Part shown: positions 9,366 through 21,146 of the stretch, one piece after another | Numbering within the stretch: position 1 is the stretch's first letter | Layout of the letters: each line of letters starts with the position of its first letter | NCBI GenBank assembly: GCA_001600415.1 | Contig: BCJX01000003.1 | Span: forward strand, 1,800,059 to 1,864,058 | Length of the DNA: 64,000 nt | Reading direction: 5' to 3' | From: Pascua guehoae | Taxonomy: Eukaryota; Basidiomycota; Tremellomycetes; Trichosporonales; Trichosporonaceae | Made by a program: the position numbers and the translations under genes | Notes under the pieces: model-generated | The model's database searches: none | What the model saw: only the letters and a program-made list of their open reading frames with translations | What the model was told of the DNA's origin: nothing

Positions 9366-12300
9366 CGGTTCTCTCCTTTCCCCGAGGTAATCCATTGTCA
9401 AGGCCTCCAAGGACTTGCCAGATTGTGCCGTTATCCCAGGCAAACACCCACAGAATCCTCGCTGCTCCACACTGGCTCAGGTCCTGTCATCTTCGTCATT
9501 CTAGTGGCACATCAGCTGAGTGCCTGTCCAGCGCCAGAAGCCCCCTGATCGGCGTGTGGAACTTGTGGAACAAGCTTTACTAAATCACCCCTCCCATCTG
9601 CCCATCACGCCCACATTTTTCGGAGCAAGCTGAGGTCACCGCAGTTCCCGAAAGCGCCACTTCGGGACATGTCCGGGACCAGGGGATGCCGCAAACGGCC
9701 GACTCGGCTTGCCGATCAGTGCTTTCTGGCAATGACTGCGACTGCACATGTTACTGCCCATTCACGTGTGGTGCCAAACACTCCACTGCGCCCCAGTGGA
9801 TATCGGAAGCAGATGGGCAGATCTGATATCGAGAACCTGCACGTCACAATGCCAAGCTCCAACGAACAAGGTTGAATGTACATCATTCAGCGGCGATTGA
9901 TGGTATTTGCCAATCACGGTAAGCGCATTACCTCACTTTGGTCGCTAGACCTCACGTCGATCAACTGCAGCAGTATCTCTACAGGTGGGTGCTGCTCACT
10001 TGCCAATGATGACGACCCTATTTCTCTTCAGTCCCCTGCCCAGCAGAAACATTCTATTACCGCGCGCAACGTCACTGTGACATGTCAAGTATGTTCACTA
10101 GCCTCCGGTAAACCCGCTGCTTGGAGACAAGTGAGTTCGGCATCTTCCGACGTCGGAGTACCCTGTGGCTTTAAGAATCGTGAGGTTAGGGCCCGCGATA
10201 GCGGTCAGTCACGGTGGAGCATTGTTCCCTTCCTGAGGGTTCATCTTCGAGATAGCGGCGATCACTACGGCACGTGAACTTGCTCACCCCGTTCCTCCGG
10301 GGGCCGCCGTGAGTATCATTCTGACCGAGTGTGGTTGCCGAACATTCGTCGATTGCTGTGACTGGCGCTTTCCTCTCCCAGTGTTAGCCCGGAGCTTGAT
10401 CGCGCCAATGATGGTCCGACGGAGTGCGATGTGTTGATGACCAGTGCCCGTTTTTTACATGAACACCTGACCAGTACAGCATGGACTATTTCGAATTACA
10501 CATGGTATATAAGATGACCTTAATTGCGTGGGATGGTGGGAGTTACACTCATAGTACCGCATCCTTCTACAATGTTGGGGGCTTGTTTGCTTGACGAGAA
10601 TTAACCCGTATGAGACATTCAGTTGCAGGTTGGAACACAAGCCACAAAGACCACCACTTTGAGGTTGGGCGTACGCACAGATGCAAATTGAGTGTTGGAG
10701 TGAGGTGTGGGTTCGTGCGCGTGGGATAGTGATTCACTCCCGCGCATACGTCTAAATGACGGCCCCTATTGGAAGTGGCCGTCTTCAAACTTTGTGTGCC
10801 CTATCTGTGCTGGGAAGCGAAATGGGCACCGCGAAAGTCTACAGGTGCTTGAGACTGCCACTTTGAGCTCTGTCCAGCCAAAGTTGTGCATGGACACTCT
10901 CTAGACCAATGTGATGGCACAGAATGTGGACACACTGCTGTTTCCTGCTTGATGTATCCCATACGTCCTGTGCGCCTCCCTGTACATGGACAGTGAGTGT
11001 GCCCGAGCTTAACGGTGGTTGTCTCGTGACTCTTCACACCTGTATGGCAACTTTCTCAACTTAAAATATTGTGGGCACTCTTGGGGTATGTCGCCCACAA
11101 ACGTTCTCCGTGATGGATGGGAGCTGCCGATTCCAGTGGGAATCGATATTCAGTGCATGAAAACCACCTGGGACTGCCCCCCCGTAATTTGGGTATCAAT
11201 GACACCCCACCCTCCCGCCCACCCAGCACAAAGTAAAACGGAAGCACCAGTCTGCGTTTTAAGCACACGGGCCTCGGCAGGCCATCATTGACTATTCATA
11301 GAACAACCTGCAGACCTCGAATTGAAGACTAAGTGTCGGGCCAACAGTAGGTGGGGGACTGTCCATGTCGTAGGTTAGAATAGATAGGGAGAAGACCTCA
11401 TGGCTGCGAGGCGACATCACTCAGATCCCACGATTTGGGTTGCGAATTGGTCTGCCTTTTTGGCAGGATTCACAATTGCAAACTCATTGAAGTGCGATAT
11501 AGTCACTGTTGCTGACATGGAAATGAGACGGATGTGGAGATGCTGGCTATGGGTTACTATGGTCTCACGAGTCCACTTTTGGAGTCGTAGAAGGTTGTAG
11601 TCGGATGAAAAAGGACAAAGGAATTGTCATTCCAAGGAGGGTGGGGAGGTGAGCTTTCAATATTACCTGGCTGACCAGTGCCAAGTCAAATTGTTCTCGG
11701 CAGAATTTGTATATGTGAGACTATCACTGGCTCTGCTGTTGCCACAAGATATACCTAGGAAGTCGCAGCTGCTCGTGAGCGGAGAAAGCAACGGCTTTTT
11801 TACAAAGGCAAACCCACGAGGAGCTGAACTGCAAAAAAAATCCTCCATAACGCAAATCGGCCCTGGACGACAGTTAAGATTGGTTGTAATTGTCACAATA
11901 ATGCTATGCTTACCAGTCCGCCCAGCCCATGCCACCCCGCAGTTCTCGATTGCAGGCAATATCACCCTCATGGAACCGTTGCCTCAATGCCACTCAGGGC
12001 AGCAACTCAGGCGTGACTTGCCACACCACCCATTCCTTAAAGCACCTCAAACGATGCTGCTAGCCCTAAAGCATGCACGCAGACGAGAGTAATCTTTCCA
12101 TGTAGTTCCCAGTACTGAGTGCATAGTGTGCAACACGGGCTGTCTGACACCACAAAGCTGTGGCAGATTGTGGTGTGGCACAGTGCGATGCGCCGAGACA
12201 GGCACGTCGGCAAATTCGGACATGGCCGAGCCGGCCGCCGGCATTCATCTCTCCGACACGCCGCCAACCTCGCCAAGCGACCAAACGACCATGCACAACC

Positions 12301-12400
12301 ACAACGTCCTATGCTCTCTGGGCCGTCTTCTTGCCTCGACATACAACAACCATAATCTCAGAGATCGCAATACCCCCTACTCCTCCCAACCCCGGAAACA

Positions 12401-13757
12401 ATGTCAGCCCCACCGAAGAAGGTTGGTCCAATGGACCAGGCGCACGTCATGGATTATGACATCCTCCACTTGAACCACCCACCTGCGAGCAAGCGGACGG
12501 TGACGCTGGTCGACCTCGAGGTCAACGTATTTGGCCTTGATGAGATTCAAGGGAGCACACGTCCAATTGCTGCCATTGTACGTCGCCGTTACCTCCTGAC
12601 TGGTATCTTATAGGAGAGCGTCCCCGCTCAATTTGGGCTTGGCGGACAGTCGTGACGCAGCCTGACCAGCCATCTGCTGGTGGAAACGTGCTAATGGCAG
12701 ATCCTGGGACACGGATGGATGGGCAAAGCCAGCGTTCTCGACCAGATGGCCTCAGGGCTGCTCGGGGAGATCCGCAGACTCGACGCGCAGGCGAAGAGGA
12801 GCACACGCGACGTTATCGTCGTCACGATGGTGAGCTACACATTTCGACGGCCCACACGCGCGGTGAGCGAGCAGCTGATGCCGCAGGACCAGCGTAACCA
12901 CGGCCACCGGCAGCGGAACAACGACGGCTTGTCGTTTGACACCAGTCTAAACCGCCTGTGAGTGTACTCGGAGCGCGTTATGGGCGTGCGCTTGTACTGA
13001 CACCAATTGTTCGTTGCCTGAACCGTGATTCTGCTCTCCAGTGCGACCATGGCAATCACCGTCTGTGAGTCTGCAATCCAGGGGCACAGGTACTTGGCTG
13101 ACAAATGCAGACGGTGGCATGCAGGACCAGCAGCTCCTCATGGACTTCCTCCCGGGGTACCTCTTCCCGCACGACGAGCGCGAGGTTGTCGAGTGGATGA
13201 CGGCGGGCATCTCCATGGGCGGTGAGTGACGCAGTGAGGTCAACGGGTCCTGTTCGCCGCGAGACCGATCACGGGTACTCGCATACCAGAGTTCTATCAG
13301 CCAGATCCCCTCGTCCTTCCGTACAGCTACAAGACTGACCACAGGCCACGTCGTATGGCGCCTTCTGCGCGAGGACCCGCGTATCCGCATTGGCGTACCG
13401 ATCATCACCGTCCCCGGCGAAGCGCTCGGCAACCTGCTGACCACCCGCTCGCGGCGCAACGACACGCTCGGCAAGTCGTCAGGCAAGGCGGCCGCGCACT
13501 ACCCCGCCGCGACGCGCGAGTACTACGAGGCCGCCCCCCGACCCGATGTCTACGACGGTAAGAAAATCCTCGCGCTGTGCGGACAGCTCGACCGTATGCT
13601 CCCACCCAAGTTTGGCGATGCGGTGTTCAAGGACATCCAGGCCCGAGTCGGCCCGGACTGCCAGATGTGGGTGCAGGAGGATCGCGGGCATGTCGTCTCG
13701 CCCGAAATGGTGCAGAGGGCCGCTGAGTGGTTCTACCGATGGGGCGTATGCGCGTAG
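12401..13757 (+). CDS. Alpha/beta hydrolase (serine hydrolase, dienelactone hydrolase/prolyl oligopeptidase-like)
   Basis: Six exons: 12401-12577, 12701-12829, 12887-12957, 13042-13064, 13111-13221 and 13345-13757. They join in frame to 307 residues, and one exon is only 23 nt. The first intron could be divided differently, but joining 12577 to 12701 gives the expected beta strand and oxyanion segment PIAAIILGHGWMG. A DQRNHGHR motif follows, then the nucleophile elbow G-I-S-M-G-G with Ser168. Asp253 (GQLDRMLPP) and His286 (DRGHVVSPEM) complete the likely triad. There is no signal peptide, so the protein is probably cytosolic. The substrate cannot be inferred. It converges on the MFS permease gene, with 245 bp between the stop codons. 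Confidence 0.8.
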
Positions 13758-14002
13758 GCCTGCGTTGTGTATGTGTAAAGATTGGGGATAGCCATGCAAG
13801 TGTTGTCAAATCCCGCTGCATCTGTCTGCAGCGGAGCAGCCAGGACAAGTAGACCACGATCTTCTCGCATCCAACACATTAACGGGGCACGAACGAGCCA
13901 CACTCCATCTGGGATCGACACTAAAAAAATAACAGTATGTTCCAATACACCACTGACAAGCTAGCTCAACTCTCAACTGGTTTCAACAAGACCACCCACG
14001 CC

Positions 14003-15706
14003 CTACGTGTAGTAGCGGAAGCCAGGCGCCTTGTCGTGGAGATTGGCGGGCACCACGACAAGCTCGCCATTGTTCTTTTCGTCGTCCTCGTCGTGGTGCG
14101 CGTCTCCGAGCTCGGCCTCAGCCATCTCGCGACGCTTGTTCTGGCGACGGTAGTAGATCGTGAGGTAGAGCGCAGTGATAGCGGCGATCTGAGGGTAAGT
14201 ACGGGCACAAACACAACTGATCTACTATTTCACCATCGAAAATATCTCGACTCACTCCGTTGAACGTGAGGTTGAGGGCAAAGCCCTTGTGCCACTTTGG
14301 ACCCTCTGCAGCTGGAAAGACAAACGACGCAAGGATGGAGAAACACTGGCCGATCGAGTTCATAAAGCCGAGACGCACTGCCGAGGCCGAGTTGCTACCG
14401 GCCGTGTTGGCGGCCCAGGACAACATGAGCGGAATGTTGCTAAACGCGCCGAGGACGACGAGGAATGTGGCAAAGTAACGCGCATGGTTGTTGTGGGGCA
14501 CACCGATGAGAATGGCGAAACCGATCGCGCTGAGGAGCATGAGGGTGACGACAAAGGGCCCACGGGTGCGGAAGCGGTCCGAGAGGAACGAAAAGGTAAT
14601 GGTGCCGACGAACGCGACCGCGTACGGTGGGACGGTGAAGAGCTGTGCACGCGAGTTGGTATAGCCAAACGACTTGATAATGGTAGGGAGGAAGCCGGAC
14701 ACGGAGCCAAGGGACAGGTTGAGTCCCATGTAGATGAGCGCGTTGAGGTAGGTCGTGTGGCGTGTGAAGGCAGCACGGAACGCCGACCTGTCAAACGTGT
14801 GTGCGTGGGATACGCCGGCATCGTACAGTCTGCGCCGGATGATAACTCGCTCCTTGTCCTTGATGAAGCGCGACTTCTCGGGCGTACTGGGGAGCAAGAC
14901 CACAATCAATGCTGCGAGGAGGAGCGTCGGCAGACCCTCGATGAGGAACAGGATGCGCCACATCGCAATGTGTGAATGGATAAACGAGACGCCGTACGCG
15001 ATCAGACCGCCAAACGCGCCCGCAAGTGAGCCGGCACCAATGTAGAACGAGAGGCGGACGGCAATCTCGTTGCGTCGGTACCACAGGCCATAGTAGAGCG
15101 GTACGGCCGCACCGAATGCGGCCTCGCCGACACCGATGAAAAGGCGGCAGACAATGACGCCCGCATAGTTGTTCGCGCCGGCCATGGCGCTCGACGCAAT
15201 CCCCCACGTGAGCGCGCCCAGTGCGAGCGCATAGTTGGGCTGGATGACCGAGACCAGGATGTTTCCAGGGACGTTGAGCACAATGTAGGTAATGTAGAAT
15301 GAACTCAGTGCCATCGCAAACCTCGTGTCCTGAGTCTCCTTGGGGCCCAAAATGTCGATAAGACCCTGGAGCTTGGCGTTACCAATGTTGCCGCGGTCGA
15401 GGCTGGGTGGTGTCAGCGGTTCGTGGCGGAAGCGTGTGTGGCGACGAATCACGCGGCGCGCGTTCCCTCAGAGTCCTCTTCACACTCACAAGGCCGAGAG
15501 GTACAGCAGCGCGGTGAGGGGTAGAATGAGGCACTGCATCGAGTCAGCGACACCGGCAACGTCCATCCCAACCCGGGTGTTTAGCCACTTACATCCAGCT
15601 TGAGGAGGAGCTTCTTCTCCACCGCACGGTCTTCATCGGTCAACTCGCCCACAGCGTGCTCGCTGTGGTGCGCAACGTGCTGCCGCACCCCCTTGTCGTC
15701 TTGATA
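14003..15706 (-). CDS. MFS permease, allantoate/nicotinate (Dal5/Tna1)-like
   Basis: Exons on the minus strand are 15706-15593, 15533-15490, 15402-14256 and 14188-14003, all joined in frame with GT..AG introns. The joins restore the Dal5-family signature: ALLYLSAF spliced to LDRGNIGNAKLQ at the end of TM1. About 12 hydrophobic segments follow, and the hydrophilic tail ends in RYYT. Such proteins sit in the plasma membrane and import organic anions such as allantoate, nicotinate, pantothenate or small peptides by proton symport. The start exon is not certain. The first firm exon opens at a CTACAG acceptor (15707-15708) with no in-frame ATG. A phase-compatible candidate is 16097-16068 (MAQLGPKPVH, donor GTGAGC), which would give 506 residues and a 361-nt intron. 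Confidence 0.8.
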
Positions 15707-16716
15707 CTGTAGTCGCCATGGGAAGAGGTGTTGTCAAAGAATGCGGGGGCGGGGGCTCCACGCTTGGCGAGGTCTATATCTAGCAATAGCCCCTCAGCTC
15801 GGTATTTGTCGGCATTCAAAGCTTCGACTCGCATGTCTTCCATCCACAAGGCTAGCCTCACATCGCAACCACATGGCTTGTCAGGCCGTGACGGTGAGAC
15901 TACAAGAACGCCGACTCCGGGCCGGCCCGGAGAAGATGTGAACAAGCTCAGGACGGCGTTGTCTGCAACCGTGCCTCTCGTTGCCCACTGTACCGCCGGG
16001 TATTTGGCCAACGTGGTGTCTAAAAGAGGACTAGATGGCTAGCGCGACAAGATCCACCAATGCTCACGTGAACAGGTTTGGGGCCTAGCTGCGCCATGCT
16101 GACCGTCGGCGGCGGTCGAGGCGGTCGGCCGTCGCCGTCTCTCCAGTTAGCGAGGTACGTACGCCGCCGATCCCCGAGCTCGAATCGATGTTGACACAAA
16201 GCCGAGTAGCGTTGTTTACCCATGACGTCATGGTTTGCCCCGCCCTTTCGGATGTCCGACGATGGCTGCGATATGGATGCGGCGATGAGTGTGAGTGAGG
16301 TACGGGGCGGAACCAAGCATCCCTCCCATGCAAGGGTAGGACGTGCACAAGGCTCGGAGCCAGCCTGTTTATCCATCTCGCGCCGTTTCCGCCATCGAAT
16401 GACAAATGTCCTTCGAACCAATACTGATACCAGTCTGATGCCAAGAGCAACGTTCGCTGATCGAAAACGTGCCAGTGGCGTTGTTGGGACCTGTGCATTT
16501 GTTCCTACCAAAAATAGCGACGCGCTTTGCTGGTCTGGTGGCGCGTGGTTTGCTTGTGTATCTGCGATGTCTGCCGTCTGTCATTGCTAAACCAGCACTC
16601 GCAACTCGATTCTCGACCTTTTCGTCTTCATGTCACCGCTTCTCCAACCATGATCCTGATCATTATGTCATCTGATTCTATCTAAATGTCCTTGGCGTTG
16701 TGCAGCGACCCGTAAC
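15707..16716. other. 5' region of the permease gene and intergenic DNA
   Basis: This stretch should contain the permease start exon (best candidate 16068-16097, minus strand), its long first intron and promoter, and the 3' UTR of the membrane-protein gene that ends at 16717. Nothing else is supported. Confidence 0.45.
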
Positions 16717-19030
16717 CTACACTCTGGGGTGACGGGGAGAGAACTTGACGTCCGGCGCAGCTGGATATCCACTCCGGGGATCTGCCAAGGCTTCGACATC
16801 GGACCACTCGGGGTATCCGCCTGATGGGGCTGTGGACGATCTGGGAGGCGGCCCAGGCTTGGATGAACGGGGGTAGCCTGGCGAAGGCTGCTGGTCCCAA
16901 TCCGAGTATGACTGAGAGCGCTGGCCTGACGGCCTGGGCGTGGGCCAAGCTGTGTGCCCACCGGACGAAGGACCGGCAGAAGAGCCAGCCGATAGAATAG
17001 GAGAGGGCCAGTCTGGGGGAGGTGAGGGAGCAGAAGACGCAGTCCACGGTACGGGGGACCAAGCCGAGGATCGGTCGCCGTGGAGGTAGGCCATGTACTC
17101 CTTGTCGGAGAGACCTGGGGGGCGGACAGGTCCCGATGCCAACACCGACGGATCCGACGCGGACGTGGGCAAGACCCAATCGGGGTTGTAGCAGGGCGGG
17201 ACATGTTCGACGTTGATATGGCCGCCGTCGTGGTGTTGAACAACAATATCGTCCGTCGGGCTACGTCCTGTGCTTGCTGTGCCGTACTTGGAGTCGGGTG
17301 ATGGGGCCATGGAACCCCACGAGCCGCTTGTAGGCATCGATCCAGCCCACAATCCCGAGAGCGCCGACGAGCTGGTCTGTGTCTGCAACCCGGGTTTACC
17401 GAATGTGGGGCTGTCAATGTCAGTGCATGCGTTCTAGCGGTCTTTGATACTCACGACAAGTATCCCATTTCGTTGACTCCGCTGACTCTAGCACTGGGGA
17501 TGCTGTCGCTGCCTGCGAGCACGTACGGGGACAACTTCTCGCTGCCGTCCACGTCCACGACAAACATGCCTTGATCTGCAAGTCGCGAGCGCTGGCGGGC
17601 GTTACGGAAGTAGAGGAAGATCAACGCGCCAACGAGTAGGATGGCCCCCACGCCACCAACCTGCTATTAACATACTGTCAACACAACCTTCAATGACGTA
17701 CCACACCGCCCACGATCACGGGAACCTTCTTTTTGGTCGAGTCTGTAGATGGCGATGGGGATGGGGATGGCAACGGGGGCGGGGACGGTGATGCAAAAGA
17801 AGCGGTCGAGTCTGGAGACGCGATTGAGCCTGACGCCACAGCGGCGGCACCGTTGGTTGCCGACGTGTCGTCATCGAGCGGGCCGTCGCTACCAAGGTTA
17901 ACTATCGCTCAGTTCACAAACCACAAGACGTACTAGAAGTAAGAATAGAACGTAACGCTGTGGAAGTTGCCTTCGAGGGTCAACCGGTAGGCCAGAGATG
18001 GGTCGAGGGTGGCGACAAACAAGATCGCCGGGGCCTCCCATCGGTTATAGTCATACTGAGCTGGGCTTGCCTCGCCGCCGGCGTCGGTAAGCAACCATTC
18101 CGTTTTGGGGGTCAACCATGGTTGACGTCGCTTGCCATTGGGGCCCACGGTCCCATTCACCATCATAAATGAGGTGTTGGATGGAACCACAAAAGTCACA
18201 GTTGATCCCAGCAGAGTTGGGTACTCAACCGGTTGCTGTGCACCTGTTGTTCAATGTCAGCATGGGGTGATTTTGTCCAGAGTTACGAACCTGCGCCACC
18301 AATTGTCAATGAAGTGTTGGGAGCCGAAGGCGAGCTGGGGTCTCCTTTCCAAAAGAAAGGATTGATTGAACCGTCGCTGAAGATTGCATACTCCACCGTG
18401 GTGTTGACCTTGTCAATTGAGGGCCTAATGACAGTTAACGCCGGTCAGGACGAGAATCAAGTTGCCTCACGCCTGTGTCTTCATGGCCATCGTGTATACA
18501 ATCGAATCGACTGTCGCATTTTTGCCCTGGTCCCAGTAGAGGTAGAGCTTGTGTCCTCCCCAGCGCAAGTTTGTTGCCTGTCCGAACATGCCAGGAGGAC
18601 TGTCCAAATCTTGGAGGTTGGTCGTATCGTCGATTCGCCACACCGGGTTCGCACTTTGCGTGACTGGCTTGCCATAAACGTACACAGACGACCATGGAAG
18701 GTAGGACGTTAGGGAGACATTGCCGACGGTGGGATTGACGGCCCCAGTGCGATGGGAGGCTCCAAGCCCTGCCATGCCTTCCATGTAGTTGAACGACTCA
18801 TCGAACGTCGTGATCCATTCGTTAGTGGGCAAAGTTTCCTCGTCGGGTGCACTCGAAGAGGAAGGGAGATTGGCGGGTTCAAAGATGTTGATGGGATCCA
18901 CGACGCTTGTCGTCAAGTTGAAGTAGAGGGTGGGTTCAAACGGGCCCCCATCGCCTGTCGTCTGTGCCACTACCATCCCCCGCAAGACGACAGCAGCGAC
19001 AAGCAGCGACGGAACGACGGGGGCGACCAT
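16717..19030 (-). CDS. Single-pass type I membrane protein with Pro/Ser-rich cytoplasmic tail, function unknown
   Basis: Six exons on the minus strand: 19030-18471, 18424-18291, 18243-17934, 17888-17702, 17660-17455 and 17410-16717. Together they give 696 residues with consistent phases. The start at 19030 opens a signal peptide (MVAPVVPSLLVAAVVLRGMVVA); an upstream in-frame ATG at 19093 would hide it. The luminal or extracellular part has N-glycosylation sites (NLT, NVS, NAT, NTT, NTS, NGT) and aromatic-rich beta-type segments. A Ser/Pro/Asp stalk and the lysines KKK precede one membrane span (VIVGGVV..VGGVGAILLVGALIFLYF), then an Arg-rich stop-transfer. The long cytoplasmic tail is rich in Ser, Pro and Gly. 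This layout suits a cell-surface sensor or adhesion-type protein of tremellomycete yeasts. I recognise no catalytic domain. Confidence 0.75.
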
Positions 19031-19164
19031 GGTCGAAACGCTGTTAACGGTAGATGAGAGAAATGAAGTAGATGTGATGAAGATGCGCTCCACAGTTGTG
19101 ATGTTCTCTCATTATTCTCGCCTCGGTGGCGGGGGGACAGTTGGGTGTCTCGGCCGTCATTCTT

Positions 19165-19265
19165 GTTTGACAGCCCATAGCCGCTTGTCACTTGCTTCAA
19201 GTCTGGAGCTGTGCTGCGGCGGCGGATAGACTGACCGCCTCAACTGCGGCTATGGGATGTCAAAC
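19165..19265. repeat. 20-bp inverted repeat in the promoter region
   Basis: The arms GTTTGACAGCCCATAGCCGC (19165-19184) and its reverse complement at 19246-19265 match at 19 of 20 positions, with a 61-bp spacer. The pair lies 135-235 bp upstream of the start codon at 19030. Confidence 0.7.
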
Positions 19266-19486
19266 AACGCCATCATCGGCCCCATCTGACCTGCCCTATG
19301 GACCTAAGTACGGTAGATTGACGAGATGCATAAAAGGCACGGTGGCCCAGTTACCCATTACTCACTACCGTTTGGGTAGGTCAGATGCGTCCCTCGTTCG
19401 TGTTGTTGTTGGTTTTTGCGGTCAAGTGCTGGTGTGTCGCTCGTCAGGGTGGGAAAATCAGGCACGCTACACGGGGAAAGGATTAA

Positions 19487-19522
19487 GGTTGCTGGGTCGC
19501 TTTGAAACGCGACCCAGAAACC
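19487..19522. repeat. 14-bp-stem hairpin built on CTGGGTCGC
   Basis: CTGGGTCGC (19492-19500) pairs perfectly with GCGACCCAG (19509-19517) across an 8-nt loop. After one mismatch, GGTT/AACC extends the stem to 14 positions. Further CTGGGT or ACCCAG copies occur on both strands between about 19570 and 19755. Confidence 0.65.
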
Positions 19523-21146
19523 AGCCATCCGACGGTTCCGTTTATTGCCAGTCTCGAACAGCTCAGCGAAACACTGGGCGGCGACCCAGTTGGATTGTAG
19601 GAGAGGAAGGAAACTATATTCTGGGTTCCAAGGGGAGGCTACTGGGTTAACCTCCTGTTGTAGTCATCAAGTTTACCTTGGATTGGCCCAAGTCACTTGA
19701 ATGCCGCAACCGTGGCTGAGCTCTGTTGTTCCCACCAGGCTCGTTCTATCAGGACCCAGTTTGAGCGCGGGCGGCATGTCTAAATACAACAGTTAGTGTG
19801 AGAAACGGGAGGAAGAGACGAAGGTACAGACAATTGGCATCCAAGCGACTCCTACCCCTCCAGGGCTATCCCCTTGGGGCCAACAGCAGGCATTGGGACT
19901 CCAGCAATGGGAGGCAGCCCAGGCGGATGAACGTAGCAACAAGATGTGTGGAGACGGAATGAGAGAAGCGGTGCGAGAGGGAGAGCCTCTTCTACTCCAC
20001 AGGTGGACCTCGTCATCTGGTACCCACTTGTAGTACGTCAACCAGTGGTCCTGGAACGTATTGCAAGTCGGGTCGGGACCCCCTAACTATCCTGTCACGC
20101 TTCTCTACATCAGGCCCTGCTTGGGACCTCGCCATTGCTATTGTGGATCAGTAGCCAAAAGACCCGAGGTTGAACATATAAGCCAAGTAAGGGTTCTCGA
20201 GTGCTGGAAAAGCGGTGCTGGGATGACTGTCCAGACCATCGTCGTCTGCGGCTTGAAACATAGCTGAAACCATACTAACCCCTCAAAGGCCGGTGCCGCG
20301 GCTAAAGGCCCAAGCTCATCCCCACAAGCAGGACCAACTAGGGCCAGAGTCGCCTTGGCCGCCATCCAGGGCTGTAGGGGCCATAGGCGGTGCCCCTTCG
20401 GCGCATCTCCTCAAGCAGAACAGGAGCACAGAGCAGGGCAAACCATCAGAGGCATTCATCGTCTGTCTTCCACTCTGCCAGTCAAGCGACAGCTTCTAAC
20501 CTCTCATCAGCTCCTGCTGGCTGTCACTGCTCCGATCAAGCTACTGGTCGTGCCTCGAGAGCCAGCCCCATGTTGTAATGTCATAAGAATACCAGGTCCC
20601 GCTCCTTGCCTTCTCTCAAGCCGCTGTCATTAGCAATCGTCTGTCGACAGCATGCGCAGCTGGCCGGTCCACGGCACCAAGTCCAGAGGTGAGAGTATCA
20701 TAACGATCACAGAAACCAACAATTCTACATGCTGACCAGCTGTGGTGCGATTACTTTAGCTAGGTAACCATGTACCGAACTTGAAACTCCAGAGCAAGCA
20801 GTGCAACGGACTGGAACAAGCAGACTGACGAAAAGTGACGTGTTGCTCAGATGTACCACAAAATGGTGAGATTTACATTGCCGAGTTGTCACCTTAAATG
20901 CCAAGCTGTATATGACCTGTTGTACCGTTGTGAGAGAAAGATGATGGGCGGAGTGAATGGGCACCGCGGCTCGAAATGCAGGGGTGCAGCTTTCCTGTCA
21001 GTATTGTCATTGAGAGTGGAGCGACTCACCGTGCCCTGGGGACCCCGGAGTAAGTGAAGGCGCATCGTGACTTCTCTGTATGTAGGCCACGTACGTAACC
21101 ATGGCCAGAGCAACACACTGCCTGCTTGCACCATACCCAACGACAG

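Larger units (their letters stand above)
6606..12400. other. Gene-poor 5.8-kb stretch
   Basis: After the peroxidase promoter there is no frame with splice support, codon bias or a recognised domain until the hydrolase start at 12401. Possible frames are short (under about 180 residues) and scattered over both strands. Composition looks less GC-rich than in the neighbouring genes. One degenerate tandem repeat (9237-9365) and a single N (8115) are present. It may be decayed transposon or heterochromatic DNA, but no terminal repeats or transposase fragments were recognised. Confidence 0.5.
19031..21146. other. Intergenic stretch with palindromic motifs
   Basis: No gene is supported. The part nearest 19031 should be the promoter of the membrane-protein gene and includes a 20-bp inverted repeat (19165-19265). 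Further right is a cluster of CTGGGT/ACCCAG motifs with a strong hairpin (19487-19522). The rest, to the 3' end of the thioesterase gene, shows nothing I can name. Confidence 0.5.

Noticed and set aside
12614..12651. Possible extra small exon in the hydrolase gene
   Set aside because: It is bounded by plausible AG and GT, but its 38 nt would throw the HGWMG strand out of frame. Joining 12577 to 12701 directly gives the expected hydrolase sequence.
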